Under the pieces are notes generated by a model, which was not told where the DNA came from, did no database searches, and worked only from the letters and a program-made list of their open reading frames with translations. The position numbers and the translations under genes are program-made. Below, one piece after another: positions 27,155 through 36,957 of a stretch of DNA of 64,000 nucleotides (position 1 is its first letter; every line of letters starts with the position of its first letter). The DNA comes from Pseudoalteromonas sp. A601 (lineage in GTDB: Bacteria > Pseudomonadota > Gammaproteobacteria > Enterobacterales > Alteromonadaceae). The stretch lies in NCBI RefSeq assembly GCF_002165575.1, contig NZ_MXQF01000025.1, positions 1 through 64,000 on the forward strand, given 5' to 3'.

Positions 27155-27583
27155 ATGGAATTAGACTTACAGTGGAACGAAATTGTTAAGAATTTAGTGC
27201 AATTAGGCATTGCTTACTTACTTTCATTGCCAATGGCATTTGATCGTGAGCGATCAAATCATGGTGCTGGTTTACGCACCTTCCCTTTAGTTGCGGTTGC
27301 TTCTTGTGGCTATGCACTGGTTGGCATGTCGGTACTGACATCGTCAGAAGCTGAATCAAAGGTACTTGAGGGCATAATTACCGGTATTGGTTTTATTGGT
27401 GGCGGCGCTATTTTAAAAAATAAAAACTCGACCTATGGCACGGCCACCGCAGCAAGCATCTGGAATATGGGTTTAATTGGCATTGCAGTCGCATTTAGCC
27501 GATACGAAATTGCATTATTGATGGCTATTATTAACTTTGTGACACTTAGATATGTGAAGCGAATTAAACCATCAGTAAAATAA
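27155..27583 (+). CDS. MgtC/SapB-family membrane protein (short form)
   Basis: 142 residues with four hydrophobic helices and the family pattern LSLPMAFDRERSNHGAGLRT, ITGIGFIGGGAILKN and GTATAASIWNMGLIG. It lacks the C-terminal cytoplasmic domain of MgtC proper. MgtC-like proteins act in magnesium-limited growth or membrane energetics; the role here is unknown. Start set at ATG 27155; upstream sequence from 27080 would add a poorly conserved stretch. Confidence 0.85.
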   Translation: MELDLQWNEIVKNLVQLGIAYLLSLPMAFDRERSNHGAGLRTFPLVAVASCGYALVGMSVLTSSEAESKVLEGIITGIGFIGGGAILKNKNSTYGTATAASIWNMGLIGIAVAFSRYEIALLMAIINFVTLRYVKRIKPSVK

Positions 27584-27615
27584 CAAGAACAGCCAAACTG
27601 CCGTTCTTGTTTATT
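27583..27615. terminator. Terminator between convergent mgtC-like gene and ybiT
   Basis: ACAAGAAC (27583-27590) pairs with GTTCTTGT (27603-27610), followed by TTATT; A-rich on the other side. Confidence 0.65.
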
Positions 27616-27623
27616 ATAATGAA

Positions 27624-29222
27624 TTACTGCGCCGCCTCTGCTTGGCTGGCCATAAATTCGTTAAATGTACCGTGGAAATTAACCACTTTTTTGTCACGAA
27701 TATCAATAATACGTGTAGCCAGTGATGAAACAAATTCGCGGTCATGACTTACAAAAATCAATGTGCCTTCAAAATCTTTTAATGCATTATTAAGTGCTTC
27801 AATGGCTTCCATATCCATGTGGTTGGTGGGCTCATCCATAACCAATACGTTTACATCCTGCATCATCAGTTTACCAAACAATAATCGGTTTTTTTCACCA
27901 CCTGAGCAATTTTTGGCTTTCTTATTGGCATCATCCGCTGTGAATAACAAACGACCCAACATACCGCGCACCATTAAGTCGTTATGTTTAGCTGTACGCC
28001 ATTGTGACATCCAATCGAACAGTGTTAAGTCGTTGTCAAAGTCTTTACTGCTATCTTGCGGGCAATAGCCAATAGATGCATTTTCTGACCATTTAATAAC
28101 GCCGTGGTTTGGCTCAAGTTCATTCACTAAACAGCGAATAAAAGTTGATTTACCCACACCGTTCTCACCAATAATAGCTAATTTTGAGCCAGCTTCTAAA
28201 ATAAGCTCGCCACCTTCAAACAATACTTCGCCATCAAAACCATGACCAAACTGTTCCAGGATCAATGCTTGGCGATGCATTTTTTTGCCTTCATCAAAGT
28301 ACAAAGAAGGTGCCATACGACTTGATGATTTAACCTCATCAAGGCTAATTTTATCCATTTTCTTAGCGCGAGAGCTTGCCTGTTTTGCCTTTGATGCATT
28401 TGCCCCAAAGCGATTTACGAAATCTTGTAGCTCATCGATTTCAGATTGTTTCTTGGCGTTTCCTGCTAGCAGCTGCTCACGAATGAGCGTTGAGGCTTCA
28501 ATGTATTTTTCGTAATTCCCTGGATAGATACGTAATTCGCCGTAGTCTATATCTGCCATGTGGGTACACACAGCATTTAAGAAGTAACGGTCATGGGAAA
28601 TGATGATCATGGTGCATTTACGCTGGTTAAGCTCATGCTCTAACCAGTTGATTGTATGTATGTCCAAGTTATTGGTCGGCTCATCCAGTAATAAAATGTC
28701 TGGATTAGCAAACAATGCTTGCGCAAGTAACACACGTAACTTCCAACCTGGAGCTACTTGTGACATTAAACCAAAATGAAACTCTTCTTCTATACCTGCT
28801 TTTAATAAAATATCGCCAGCACGGCTTTCAGCACTATAGCCATCCATTTCGGCAAAAATGCTTTCAAGTTCAGCCACTTTCATGCCTTCTTCTTCACTCA
28901 TTTCAGGTAAAGAATAAATACGGTCACGCTCTTGCTTTACTTTCCACAGTTCAACATCACCCATGATCACAGCATCTACCACTGAGTATTGCTCAAAAGC
29001 AAATTGATCTTGACTTAGGTTACCTACTTTCAAACCCGGTGTAATTGACACATTTCCAGAAGTCGGGGTAAGTGCGCCACTCAAAATTTTCATAAATGTA
29101 GATTTACCGCAACCGTTAGCCCCTATTAGACCATAACGATTTCCGTTACCAAATTTAGCGGATATATTTTCAAATAACGGTTCGGCACCAAACTGCATGG
29201 TGATATTAGCGGTTGAGATCAA
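27624..29222 (-). CDS. ybiT: ABC-F family ATPase YbiT
   Basis: 532 residues, two ABC domains without membrane parts. Domain 1 has Walker A GANGCGKST and the YbiT-specific replacement of its signature by QVAPGWKLRV; domain 2 has GENGVGKST and NCSGGEKNRLL. ABC-F proteins bind ribosomes and help resolve stalled translation. The start is TTG 29222, supported by AGGAATT upstream and by colinearity with the Escherichia coli N-terminus (MISTANITMQFG against MLVSSNVTMQFG). Confidence 0.95.
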   Translation of the reverse strand: MISTANITMQFGAEPLFENISAKFGNGNRYGLIGANGCGKSTFMKILSGALTPTSGNVSITPGLKVGNLSQDQFAFEQYSVVDAVIMGDVELWKVKQERDRIYSLPEMSEEEGMKVAELESIFAEMDGYSAESRAGDILLKAGIEEEFHFGLMSQVAPGWKLRVLLAQALFANPDILLLDEPTNNLDIHTINWLEHELNQRKCTMIIISHDRYFLNAVCTHMADIDYGELRIYPGNYEKYIEASTLIREQLLAGNAKKQSEIDELQDFVNRFGANASKAKQASSRAKKMDKISLDEVKSSSRMAPSLYFDEGKKMHRQALILEQFGHGFDGEVLFEGGELILEAGSKLAIIGENGVGKSTFIRCLVNELEPNHGVIKWSENASIGYCPQDSSKDFDNDLTLFDWMSQWRTAKHNDLMVRGMLGRLLFTADDANKKAKNCSGGEKNRLLFGKLMMQDVNVLVMDEPTNHMDMEAIEALNNALKDFEGTLIFVSHDREFVSSLATRIIDIRDKKVVNFHGTFNEFMASQAEAAQ

Positions 29223-29355
29223 GATGAATTCCTAAGCAAAATGAGCAAGTAAACTCATCGTCAAAAATGAAGAGTTAATACAGGCAATAACACAATATAA
29301 AGAGGCCGCGAATTATACAGCCCACACACCATACAGTCGAGCTTTGTAAACAAGC

Positions 29356-29973
29356 TTAGTCAATATACTGAGGTTTAGTCGGGTTTTGGTAATAATCAAA
29401 CAGCATACGGATATCTTCCTTTAGCACTCTTCCTGTTGAAAGTTCAGGTAAATTGTCTAAAGCAAAAAAGCCTATGTCAGAGATTTCAATACTTATTTTA
29501 GCCTCACCACCAATGAAATCACATAAAAAGAATAGCTTATAAATATGCTGTACGGATACAGGCTGATAAGGGTGTAAAGCGCGGTCTTTTAATGCAATCA
29601 ACCGTGGGTTCCTTACCTGATAACCAGATTCTTCGAGTACCTCGCGTATAACACCTTCACATGGTGCTTCATTAACATCAGCCCAGCCACCCGGTAAAGA
29701 CCAACAATCGTCCGTGCGCTCTTTAACTAATAATATTTTATTATCTTTAATAACGCCTGCACGTAAATCAACTTTTGGTGTTGGGTAGCCTTGTTCAGCA
29801 ATAAATAAATTAGCCACTTTTACAACTGGTTGCTCAGAAAGACTGGCTATCATTTTATAGCTTAATTGTTGTAATTGCTCGTAACGCTCCATGTCGTAAT
29901 CGTCTTTAGTATACGCCTTCCCTGTTTGGCTAATTGCTTGAATTTGCTTAGCCCATGCAAGCCAATTTTGCAT
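29356..29973 (-). CDS. Nudix hydrolase with N-terminal Nudix-associated domain
   Basis: 205 residues. The first 60 residues form the small helical domain found before some ADP-ribose or nucleotide-sugar pyrophosphatases. The Nudix box is intact: GWADVNEAPCEGVIREVLEE then SGY. AAGGAGC lies before the ATG. The exact substrate is not evident. Confidence 0.9.
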   Translation of the reverse strand: MQNWLAWAKQIQAISQTGKAYTKDDYDMERYEQLQQLSYKMIASLSEQPVVKVANLFIAEQGYPTPKVDLRAGVIKDNKILLVKERTDDCWSLPGGWADVNEAPCEGVIREVLEESGYQVRNPRLIALKDRALHPYQPVSVQHIYKLFFLCDFIGGEAKISIEISDIGFFALDNLPELSTGRVLKEDIRMLFDYYQNPTKPQYID

Positions 29974-30014
29974 TTTTATGCTCCTTACTATTTTTATTTA
30001 TTATACCGTAAACG

Positions 30015-30044
30015 AAAAAAGCGAAGGCACTGCCTTCACTTTTT
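30015..30044 (-). terminator. Terminator of the SulP transporter gene
   Basis: On the minus strand AGTGAAGGC and GCCTTCGCT pair with one wobble, followed by a run of six T. Confidence 0.8.
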
Positions 30045-30058
30045 AAATAACTGACCGT

Positions 30059-31615
30059 TTAAGCAAGTTTATCAGAAGCTACTTTATATTTAGGATCCTC
30101 AATAACATTCACTTCAACCAGATCACGTGCTTTATGCAGTAACTTGGTACAGTCTTGACTTAAATGACGTAGATGAAGTTGTTTTCCGGCTTTGGTGTAT
30201 TTATCAGCAAGAGTATCAATTGCTTCTATCGCACTGTGATCAGCAACACGACTGTATTTAAATTCGATGATGACATCTTTAGGGTCGTTTCTAACATCAA
30301 ATAATTCAGAAAAACTTTTTACTGAGCCAAAAAATAATGGACCATGTAATTCGTATACTTTAGCACCATCTTGATCGATATAGTTAGTCGTATAGATATG
30401 CTTAGCATGTTGCCATGCAAAGACTAATGCAGATACGATAACACCCACACATACTGCAATTGCTAAGTCAGTCACAACGGTCACGCCTGATACTAATACA
30501 ATAACAAAGGCATCAGATTTTGGAACGCGCTTCATCATTTTAAAGCTAGCCCACTCAAACGTGCCAAGTACCACCATAAACATAACACCAACAAGCGCTG
30601 CTAGTGGGATCATTTCAATTAAGCCTGCGGCGAAAATGATAAAGCCCAGTAACATTAATGCAGCAGTGATCCCCGATAGACGAGAACGGCCGCCTGAATT
30701 AATATTGATCATAGATTGTCCAATCATGGCACAACCCCCCATTGCACCAAAGAAACCACACGTTACGTTTGCAGCACCTTGACCAATACATTCTTTATTA
30801 CTTTGACCACGAGTCTCGGTTATTTCATCAATTAAACTTAACGTTAGTAGTGATTCAATCAAGCCTATTGCCGCTAAAATTGATGCATAAGGGAAGATAA
30901 TCTTAAAAGTTTCAAAAGTGAAAGGCACCATAGGAACGTGAAACTCTGGTAAGCCACCAGCAATGGTTGCTGCGCTGTCACCTGTCATATCTTTTAAGAA
31001 ATCGAGCACGGTACGCGCTTCAAGGTCTAAACCAATTACAATAAGCGTTACAGTTACAATCGCGACTAAGGTTGATGGTACCGCTGTAGTCAACTTAGGC
31101 AAAAAATGAATAATAGCCATGGTGAGTGCGACAAGCCCCAGCATGATCATCATTGGCTCCCCTGTCATCCATTGCATAGTCCCATCGGTAGCTGGGGACT
31201 TAAACTGACCCAGTTGAGCTAAAAATATCACAATTGCTAGACCGTTCACAAAGCCAAGCATAACTGGGTGCGGCACCATTCGAATGAATTTACCTAATTT
31301 GAAAATACCGGCGAGTATTTGCAGTATCCCCATTAATAGCACAGTGGCAAATAGGTATTCTACTCCATGGTCTAATACTAAACTTACCATTACTACAGCG
31401 AGTGCGCCTGTAGCGCCAGAGATCATGCCAGGACGACCACCAAAAATAGCTGTAATTAAGCCAACTATAAATGCAGCATACAAACCAACTAATGGTTCTA
31501 CGTTTGCAACAAATGCAAAAGCAACAGCTTCAGGCACGAGGGCAAGCGCCACCGTTAAACCTGATAAAATATCATTTTTAGCAGAGCTTGGCGCTTTGCT
31601 GAGTAAGTTAAACAT
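30059..31615 (-). CDS. SulP/SLC26-family anion transporter with STAS domain
   Basis: 518 residues. About 12-14 hydrophobic helices with the SulP stretch ALALVPEAVAFAFVANVEPL, then the conserved CAMIGQSMININSGGRSRLS, then a C-terminal STAS domain from about residue 405. The family carries sulfate, bicarbonate or other anions; the substrate is unknown. ATG 31615 is chosen because GAGGAA lies 5 bases upstream; an in-frame ATG at 31642 lacks that. Confidence 0.92.
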   Translation of the reverse strand: MFNLLSKAPSSAKNDILSGLTVALALVPEAVAFAFVANVEPLVGLYAAFIVGLITAIFGGRPGMISGATGALAVVMVSLVLDHGVEYLFATVLLMGILQILAGIFKLGKFIRMVPHPVMLGFVNGLAIVIFLAQLGQFKSPATDGTMQWMTGEPMMIMLGLVALTMAIIHFLPKLTTAVPSTLVAIVTVTLIVIGLDLEARTVLDFLKDMTGDSAATIAGGLPEFHVPMVPFTFETFKIIFPYASILAAIGLIESLLTLSLIDEITETRGQSNKECIGQGAANVTCGFFGAMGGCAMIGQSMININSGGRSRLSGITAALMLLGFIIFAAGLIEMIPLAALVGVMFMVVLGTFEWASFKMMKRVPKSDAFVIVLVSGVTVVTDLAIAVCVGVIVSALVFAWQHAKHIYTTNYIDQDGAKVYELHGPLFFGSVKSFSELFDVRNDPKDVIIEFKYSRVADHSAIEAIDTLADKYTKAGKQLHLRHLSQDCTKLLHKARDLVEVNVIEDPKYKVASDKLA

Positions 31616-31768
31616 TGAGTTCCTCGTGGATGTAGGGATCAAAAAAAGCCCTGAATTCTATCAAATTAAGCAAAAGTTAACAATTGGTTATTGTAAATGC
31701 ACTATTGAGTATAGTGCATTTGAACTGGAATGATTTTTACTATTTGATTAAATAAATAACCAATAATT

Positions 31769-32227
31769 TTATAGAGGAAGTGAAGTGCTACGCTTTACAC
31801 ACGTCATGGTCACGTTTGAATGAACTTCTTGCACAAACTCAAGATTTAATAAGTTATCACGTACAAATTGCTCATATCCTTCTATGCCCTTAGAGATAAT
31901 TCGTAACATAAAGTCCATAGTACCTGCCATGCTATAACACTCAGTGACTTCGTCGTAACTCAAAATAAGGCGTTCAAATTCAGCCAAATTAGTACGGCCA
32001 TGGTTAGATAAACGCACATGGGCATAAACTAACATATCAAAGCCAAGCTTTTTCTCATCGAGTAAAGCAACTTTGCCTTTGATATAGCCATCTTGTTCTA
32101 GCTTGGCAATTCGACGCCAACAGGGTGACTGAGACAATCCTACTTTATCAGCAATGTCAGCGGTTGAAAGGCTTGCATCTTGCTGTAACAGTGCCAATAT
32201 TTGGCGGTCAACTTGATTTAGAGACAT
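31769..32227 (-). CDS. Lrp/AsnC-family transcriptional regulator
   Basis: 152 residues: N-terminal winged helix-turn-helix (SLSTADIADKVGLSQSPCWR) and a C-terminal RAM ligand domain (TECYSMAGTMDFMLRI). Local or global targets cannot be told. It follows the MBL gene by 89 bases on the same strand but may have its own promoter. Confidence 0.93.
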   Translation of the reverse strand: MSLNQVDRQILALLQQDASLSTADIADKVGLSQSPCWRRIAKLEQDGYIKGKVALLDEKKLGFDMLVYAHVRLSNHGRTNLAEFERLILSYDEVTECYSMAGTMDFMLRIISKGIEGYEQFVRDNLLNLEFVQEVHSNVTMTCVKRSTSLPL

Positions 32228-32316
32228 TTTATTTCTTTATTATTTTACTAAATTGATTAAATTATACATCGCTTTATCGGCTACGTCTTGTGTTTTTATG
32301 CATTTTTTATGCGTAA

Positions 32317-32958
32317 CTAGCCAAACTTACCACTTATAAATGGATTCGATATGCGTTCAACGGCAACTTTCGTATCAGGTCCATGCCCTGATAAAATTCG
32401 AGTATCATCAGGAAGTGTTAACACTTGCTCTTTGATAGAGTTCAACAATTGCGCGGCATCGCCTTTTGGAAAATCTGTACGCCCTACTGAACCTTTAAAT
32501 ATTACATCGCCAACCAACACAACTTGATGGGTAGCTTCGTAAAAAACAATGTGCCCAGGGGTATGACCTGGGCAATGTCGCACTATAAAACTTAAATCGC
32601 CAATTGTATAAGTATCACCTGCTTCTAACCAAACATCAGGATAAAAAGTGTCTATTGTTTTAAATCCAAACATCTGTGCTTGCATCGGCAGAGCATCAAA
32701 CCAGAATAACTCATCTTTTTGAGGGCCGATTATTTTAATGTCAAAGTGTTCAGCTAACTGTTTTGCTGCACCAACATGATCAAGGTGCCCATGTGTTAAT
32801 AAAATACTTTTAACTTCTACAGGTCGTTTTTCAAGCTCAGCGATAATTTTCTCTGCATCACCACCAGGGTCAACGACCACAGCTTGGCGAGTTCGCTTAC
32901 AAATAATAATGCGGCAATTTTGTGAAAAAGCGGTTACTGGGAGCGTTATTATATCCAT
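32317..32958 (-). CDS. MBL-fold hydrolase, YcbL-like (glyoxalase II type)
   Basis: 213 residues. The metallo-beta-lactamase motif is THGHLDHVG, with further metal residues in HCPGHTPGH, VGDVIFKGSVGRTD and SGHGPDT. Short glyoxalase II-like enzymes of the YcbL group hydrolyse S-lactoylglutathione or related thioesters. It starts 3 bases after the peptidase stop, so the two are cotranscribed. Confidence 0.92.
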   Translation of the reverse strand: MDIITLPVTAFSQNCRIIICKRTRQAVVVDPGGDAEKIIAELEKRPVEVKSILLTHGHLDHVGAAKQLAEHFDIKIIGPQKDELFWFDALPMQAQMFGFKTIDTFYPDVWLEAGDTYTIGDLSFIVRHCPGHTPGHIVFYEATHQVVLVGDVIFKGSVGRTDFPKGDAAQLLNSIKEQVLTLPDDTRILSGHGPDTKVAVERISNPFISGKFG

Positions 32959-32961
32959 TAT

Positions 32962-34779
32962 TTATTTCTTATCGTTCAATTTAGTGTCAAACGCCATAAG
33001 TACTGGGTATTTTAGATACGCTTGATCATAGAATGGCGTTTTTTGATAAAGCCAATTTAAACGCGCTTGCGCATCTTTTGCAAACTTTGCGTCTTCACGA
33101 ATTTTTTTATCAAACTCTAATGCAAGTGCTGGCTTATCTTTAAGCATTTGTCTGGCATAAGGTGTTAATGCGTAATTTTCCATGTATTCAGTGCGTTGAA
33201 AAATAGTATTGAACTCACCCCAAGCAAAAAACGAATCGGGCGCTTCTGGGTGTAATAAGTGGGTAGCTAATTCGCCAAGCGGTTGCGCGGTTATTACTTT
33301 AGACCAACCAGTCACAACCTTTTCATTGAGTGGTTGGTAGTCAAATTCAGCCGTTACTCTAAAGCGTCCTTCAAATGGGGTTTTGTCGAATTCATGCTTA
33401 GTCACCGCAGCCACTTTCAAACTAGATATTGCCGTTGTTTCAGTAACCTGCTGTACTTCAATACCGTGAAGCTTAAGCTTTTTAACTATTTTAGGATAAG
33501 CGGGTGGAATGTAAAATGCTTTTGGAACAGTTACTGTTTGCTGTATATCTTTTTGCCAATAGATAGGCAATGCCGAATACTCCTGCTTTTCCCCTAAATA
33601 TTTCACCTCCATTTGACCACTTAAAGCACTCTCACTACGGCTATATTTTATGCCTTTAAACGCAAGGGTGTCAGGGTCTTTGGCATAGCCTCGCTTTACA
33701 ATAAGTTGGCTAGGTAAAAAAGCATGCTCTTTAGTGACGGCTTCAGCAAGGTGTTGATGATGCTCTGATAATGCCGTAATTGCACCATCTAAAAATACAT
33801 AAGTTCCTAAAACCCGCTGTTTGTATGGTTTAAGTGAGTGATTCTCTACTAGGATACTCGGTAATGAACGCAAGTCCCCCCAACCATTTGAATAACGTGG
33901 CGTTGCTACCCAGCCAGCGAGGCCTTTTTTAAATTCACGTTTATCCATTACAAACACTAAAGGTCCTGGAATATGCCCTTGTTGTTCTAACTTAGCATCA
34001 ATCACTGGTTTGAAGTACTGATCAAGTGCTTGCGACACACTAGGAGATTCGCTCGCAAAAACAGGGTTATAACCATATGTCACGTCATATTGATAATCTG
34101 CACCATCTGTAACATGAACATCAATATATAAATCCGGCTTATATTGATTTATCACCTTCAATACACCGCGAACACCTGGGGTGTCTAATTTAGTATAATC
34201 ACGATTTAAGTTTAAGTTATTGGCGTTTGTTCTAAACCCCATTTCAACCGGACCACGCTGGTTTATACGATTAAACTGGTTGCGTCGCTCATGCCCATCA
34301 ACATTTAATATAGGAATGAATAAAATATTAACCTTACTTAGAATATCACGGCGTTTTCCCGTTGCGATATCTCTAAGTAGCATGAAAGTTGCGTCTTTGC
34401 CGTCGATTTCTCCAGCATGAATACCTGCTTGAATAAAAATGGTCGGCTTTGCACTATGACTTATTTGGCTCGCTGAAAAATCACCATCTTCGCTGGCAAT
34501 GAGCATTTTAATTGCTCGCCCTGCATTACTTGTGGCAATAGTCTGAACTTGAAATTGTGTAGGGTTAGCCGCAACTAATCGCTCAACAAAGGCCATTGTT
34601 TGGTTATAATCTGGAGAGTTCAACCCGTTACTCAGTTCGAAGTCGGTTGTTAAAGGACCTTTATCTTGCATTAACTCTAAGCTTTGGCCTTGCCAAGGTA
34701 AAAGTGGTGGCAAGTGATTATCCAAGGTAACGGTGGCACTTAACAATAATAAACTGGCGATCATAGGACTCTCTAACAT
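32962..34779 (-). CDS. M14-family zinc carboxypeptidase, exported
   Basis: 605 residues. A short hydrophobic N-terminus (MIASLLLLSATVTL) suggests export. The carboxypeptidase domain shows the zinc motif QAGIHAGEIDGKD, a later DVHVTDG and the catalytic Glu in SILVENHSLKP. The last 200 residues are a separate domain. ATG 34779 has AAAGG close upstream; ATG 34764 would give a cleaner signal peptide. First gene of a pair with the MBL hydrolase. Confidence 0.9.
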   Translation of the reverse strand: MLESPMIASLLLLSATVTLDNHLPPLLPWQGQSLELMQDKGPLTTDFELSNGLNSPDYNQTMAFVERLVAANPTQFQVQTIATSNAGRAIKMLIASEDGDFSASQISHSAKPTIFIQAGIHAGEIDGKDATFMLLRDIATGKRRDILSKVNILFIPILNVDGHERRNQFNRINQRGPVEMGFRTNANNLNLNRDYTKLDTPGVRGVLKVINQYKPDLYIDVHVTDGADYQYDVTYGYNPVFASESPSVSQALDQYFKPVIDAKLEQQGHIPGPLVFVMDKREFKKGLAGWVATPRYSNGWGDLRSLPSILVENHSLKPYKQRVLGTYVFLDGAITALSEHHQHLAEAVTKEHAFLPSQLIVKRGYAKDPDTLAFKGIKYSRSESALSGQMEVKYLGEKQEYSALPIYWQKDIQQTVTVPKAFYIPPAYPKIVKKLKLHGIEVQQVTETTAISSLKVAAVTKHEFDKTPFEGRFRVTAEFDYQPLNEKVVTGWSKVITAQPLGELATHLLHPEAPDSFFAWGEFNTIFQRTEYMENYALTPYARQMLKDKPALALEFDKKIREDAKFAKDAQARLNWLYQKTPFYDQAYLKYPVLMAFDTKLNDKK

Positions 34780-34888
34780 TAGCCTTTGTAATTACATGAA
34801 ATTATAACAAGGATAAATGAAGGGTCGCGTAAACTGCGGTGATTCAACAAAAAAATGCAGCCAATGACATAGCGCAAGATCAAGGCAT

Positions 34889-34915
34889 GAAAAAAGGCGC
34901 TGTAAAAAGCGCCTT
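34889..34915 (-). terminator. Terminator of fabY
   Basis: On the minus strand AAGGCGCT pairs with AGCGCCTT, followed by TTTTT. It lies 18 bases after the fabY stop. Confidence 0.9.
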
Positions 34916-34932
34916 GCCACTCAAGAATGTGC

Positions 34933-36831
34933 TTAAAACATATCTTGATAAGGATTCGTTTGACTTAAAGTAATGGATTTTTCAAAACCAGGGATTTGCA
35001 TATCTTGCTCTGAGATGACGATGTCATTTTCATCAATCATGCCATCACCAAAACGGTAAATAAGCTCATAATTACCTAAATCGGCTTGTTGCTGGTAGTC
35101 AGCTTTAGCAACTTTAACCACTTGATGCAATTGCTGATAATTATTAATCGCAACTTCACCATGGCGTTTTTGTAACATATGCATTGTCACTGATGGTGAT
35201 AATACGGTTGCAGTAGCATTGTTACCACCAAAACCTTTAGAGTTAATAAATGCAATATCCATTTGCCCGCAGTTATAGTGCTCTGTGCGAATATCTAAAC
35301 GTTCACTGTGCACGTCATCGGCTACTTTATCTATGGTTGTAATACCCGGCATAATATGATGTGTAAATACGCCAAGTGCCATTGCTAATTGATCGCCACT
35401 TGCAGGCGCAATTGTATGACCTACATATGCTTTAGGGGCCGCTACTTTCCAGTTATCAATGGCAAAGGTTTGTGCTAAGCGATGGTATATAAGTGATTCT
35501 GTAACGCGATTTTGCGGCGTGCTGGATCCATGCGCTAGAATAAAGCTTCGTTCTTGAACTGCTTCTTGACCTAAAATGCTCGTCGCTAATGCAACTGATT
35601 TAGCCATAGTTATATAATTTCCAGGGCCTGGTGCGGTAATTGATTTTTTAACACCATCTGCATTTACGTAAACATCTGGCACTGCGCCCATGATGTCAGC
35701 GCCTAACTCAAGAGCAAGCGCATCATCCATTAATATCGCTACTTGCGCACCCTCACCAATAGTAAAACCACAGTTTTCACCAAAAGGACGACTAGTTCGA
35801 CGATGGTCAACCACATCGGTGTTATCTAATCGTTTTAACCCTTCTTCATTGGCTAATGCGCCCATATTACCAAAGCCTTCGATGATCTCAGGGGTAATTG
35901 CACATTCAGACGATGCAACAACCGCTACTCGCGTTCGCCCTGCTTGAATATCATTAACCGCAGCACGTAGGTTATATAAGAATGTTGCACAAGCACCCGA
36001 TGTAGTAAACGTTGTGCCTACATTACCAGTAACATATGCATTGATAAAATCGGTTGACATGGTATTTAAACCCAATGCCAATTGCTTAGTACTTACACGT
36101 TCACCCTGTTGACGAGAACGAATTAAACCTCCAAATCCTTCATCGTTCACCTGTCCTGCAACAGAAGCTGAATAGGTACCAATTTGATCTGGTTGCACAC
36201 TATTCATGATCTGTTGCCAATCAAGGCCAGTCGAGCGGATCGCATCTGTTGCCGCAAAAATAGTGGCTTGCAAACCACGAGGTTGATATCGGCTATTGTA
36301 CATTACTGATGGATCAAACCCTGTTGGAAGCTGGCCTGCAGCTTTAATTGGATTATCACGTGTACTGGCATGTTTTATGTCAATGTCAGCCGCAATGGTC
36401 ACTTTTACTTTTTTACCTTCTAGCTCCTCTACTTGCCAACTCGCAGGTATTGGTTGGGGTAAATCGCGCGCGCGAGTTTCAAAAACAATCTTTTCATCAT
36501 TTGACACACTTAAGGTCATTTTTTGCTGCCAAGGCGTGGCATCAACATCAAAATGATTTTTTTCAATTTTACGGATCAAGGTGCCTGTAATAATCTGCTC
36601 ACCATATAGTGCTTCTATACTAGCTTGCTCGACGGCTGCGCCATTTTGATCAACTAATTGGCCTTGCTCTAATTTTACAAGGTTCATTAATGTTGCTAAG
36701 CCTAAAAATGTTTCTTGTCGCGCTTTAGCATCTAAACTGTCTAACACGATACGACGATAACCTTGATGAAATGAAGTTCGGCCTGCGGCGTTGATTCCGC
36801 CCATACCGACAATAACGGGTAATGCTGTCAT
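34933..36831 (-). CDS. fabY: Beta-ketoacyl-ACP synthase FabY
   Basis: 632 residues, the size of Pseudomonas aeruginosa FabY, which starts fatty acid synthesis from acetyl-CoA and malonyl-ACP in place of FabH. The thiolase-fold triad is visible: Cys in TTSGACATFLYNLRAAV, His in LAHGSSTPQNRVTES and His in YVGHTIAPASGDQLA. The first 200 residues are specific to this group. AAGGTAAATT precedes the ATG. It complements fabA elsewhere in the window. Confidence 0.9.
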   Translation of the reverse strand: MTALPVIVGMGGINAAGRTSFHQGYRRIVLDSLDAKARQETFLGLATLMNLVKLEQGQLVDQNGAAVEQASIEALYGEQIITGTLIRKIEKNHFDVDATPWQQKMTLSVSNDEKIVFETRARDLPQPIPASWQVEELEGKKVKVTIAADIDIKHASTRDNPIKAAGQLPTGFDPSVMYNSRYQPRGLQATIFAATDAIRSTGLDWQQIMNSVQPDQIGTYSASVAGQVNDEGFGGLIRSRQQGERVSTKQLALGLNTMSTDFINAYVTGNVGTTFTTSGACATFLYNLRAAVNDIQAGRTRVAVVASSECAITPEIIEGFGNMGALANEEGLKRLDNTDVVDHRRTSRPFGENCGFTIGEGAQVAILMDDALALELGADIMGAVPDVYVNADGVKKSITAPGPGNYITMAKSVALATSILGQEAVQERSFILAHGSSTPQNRVTESLIYHRLAQTFAIDNWKVAAPKAYVGHTIAPASGDQLAMALGVFTHHIMPGITTIDKVADDVHSERLDIRTEHYNCGQMDIAFINSKGFGGNNATATVLSPSVTMHMLQKRHGEVAINNYQQLHQVVKVAKADYQQQADLGNYELIYRFGDGMIDENDIVISEQDMQIPGFEKSITLSQTNPYQDMF

Positions 36832-36957
36832 AATTTACCTTAGGAAAACGTGTTAATGAATATAACTGCAGTTTAGATGGATTCAACAAACAAAATTGTG
36901 CTTTAATAGCCAAATATCAGGCCTTAAATGCCAAGTTAAACTGGTCGGAGCAATTAA

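Noticed and set aside
31284..31733. 149-codon plus-strand frame opposite the SulP gene
   Set aside because: Lies opposite membrane-protein codons with low-complexity residues; the minus-strand gene explains it.
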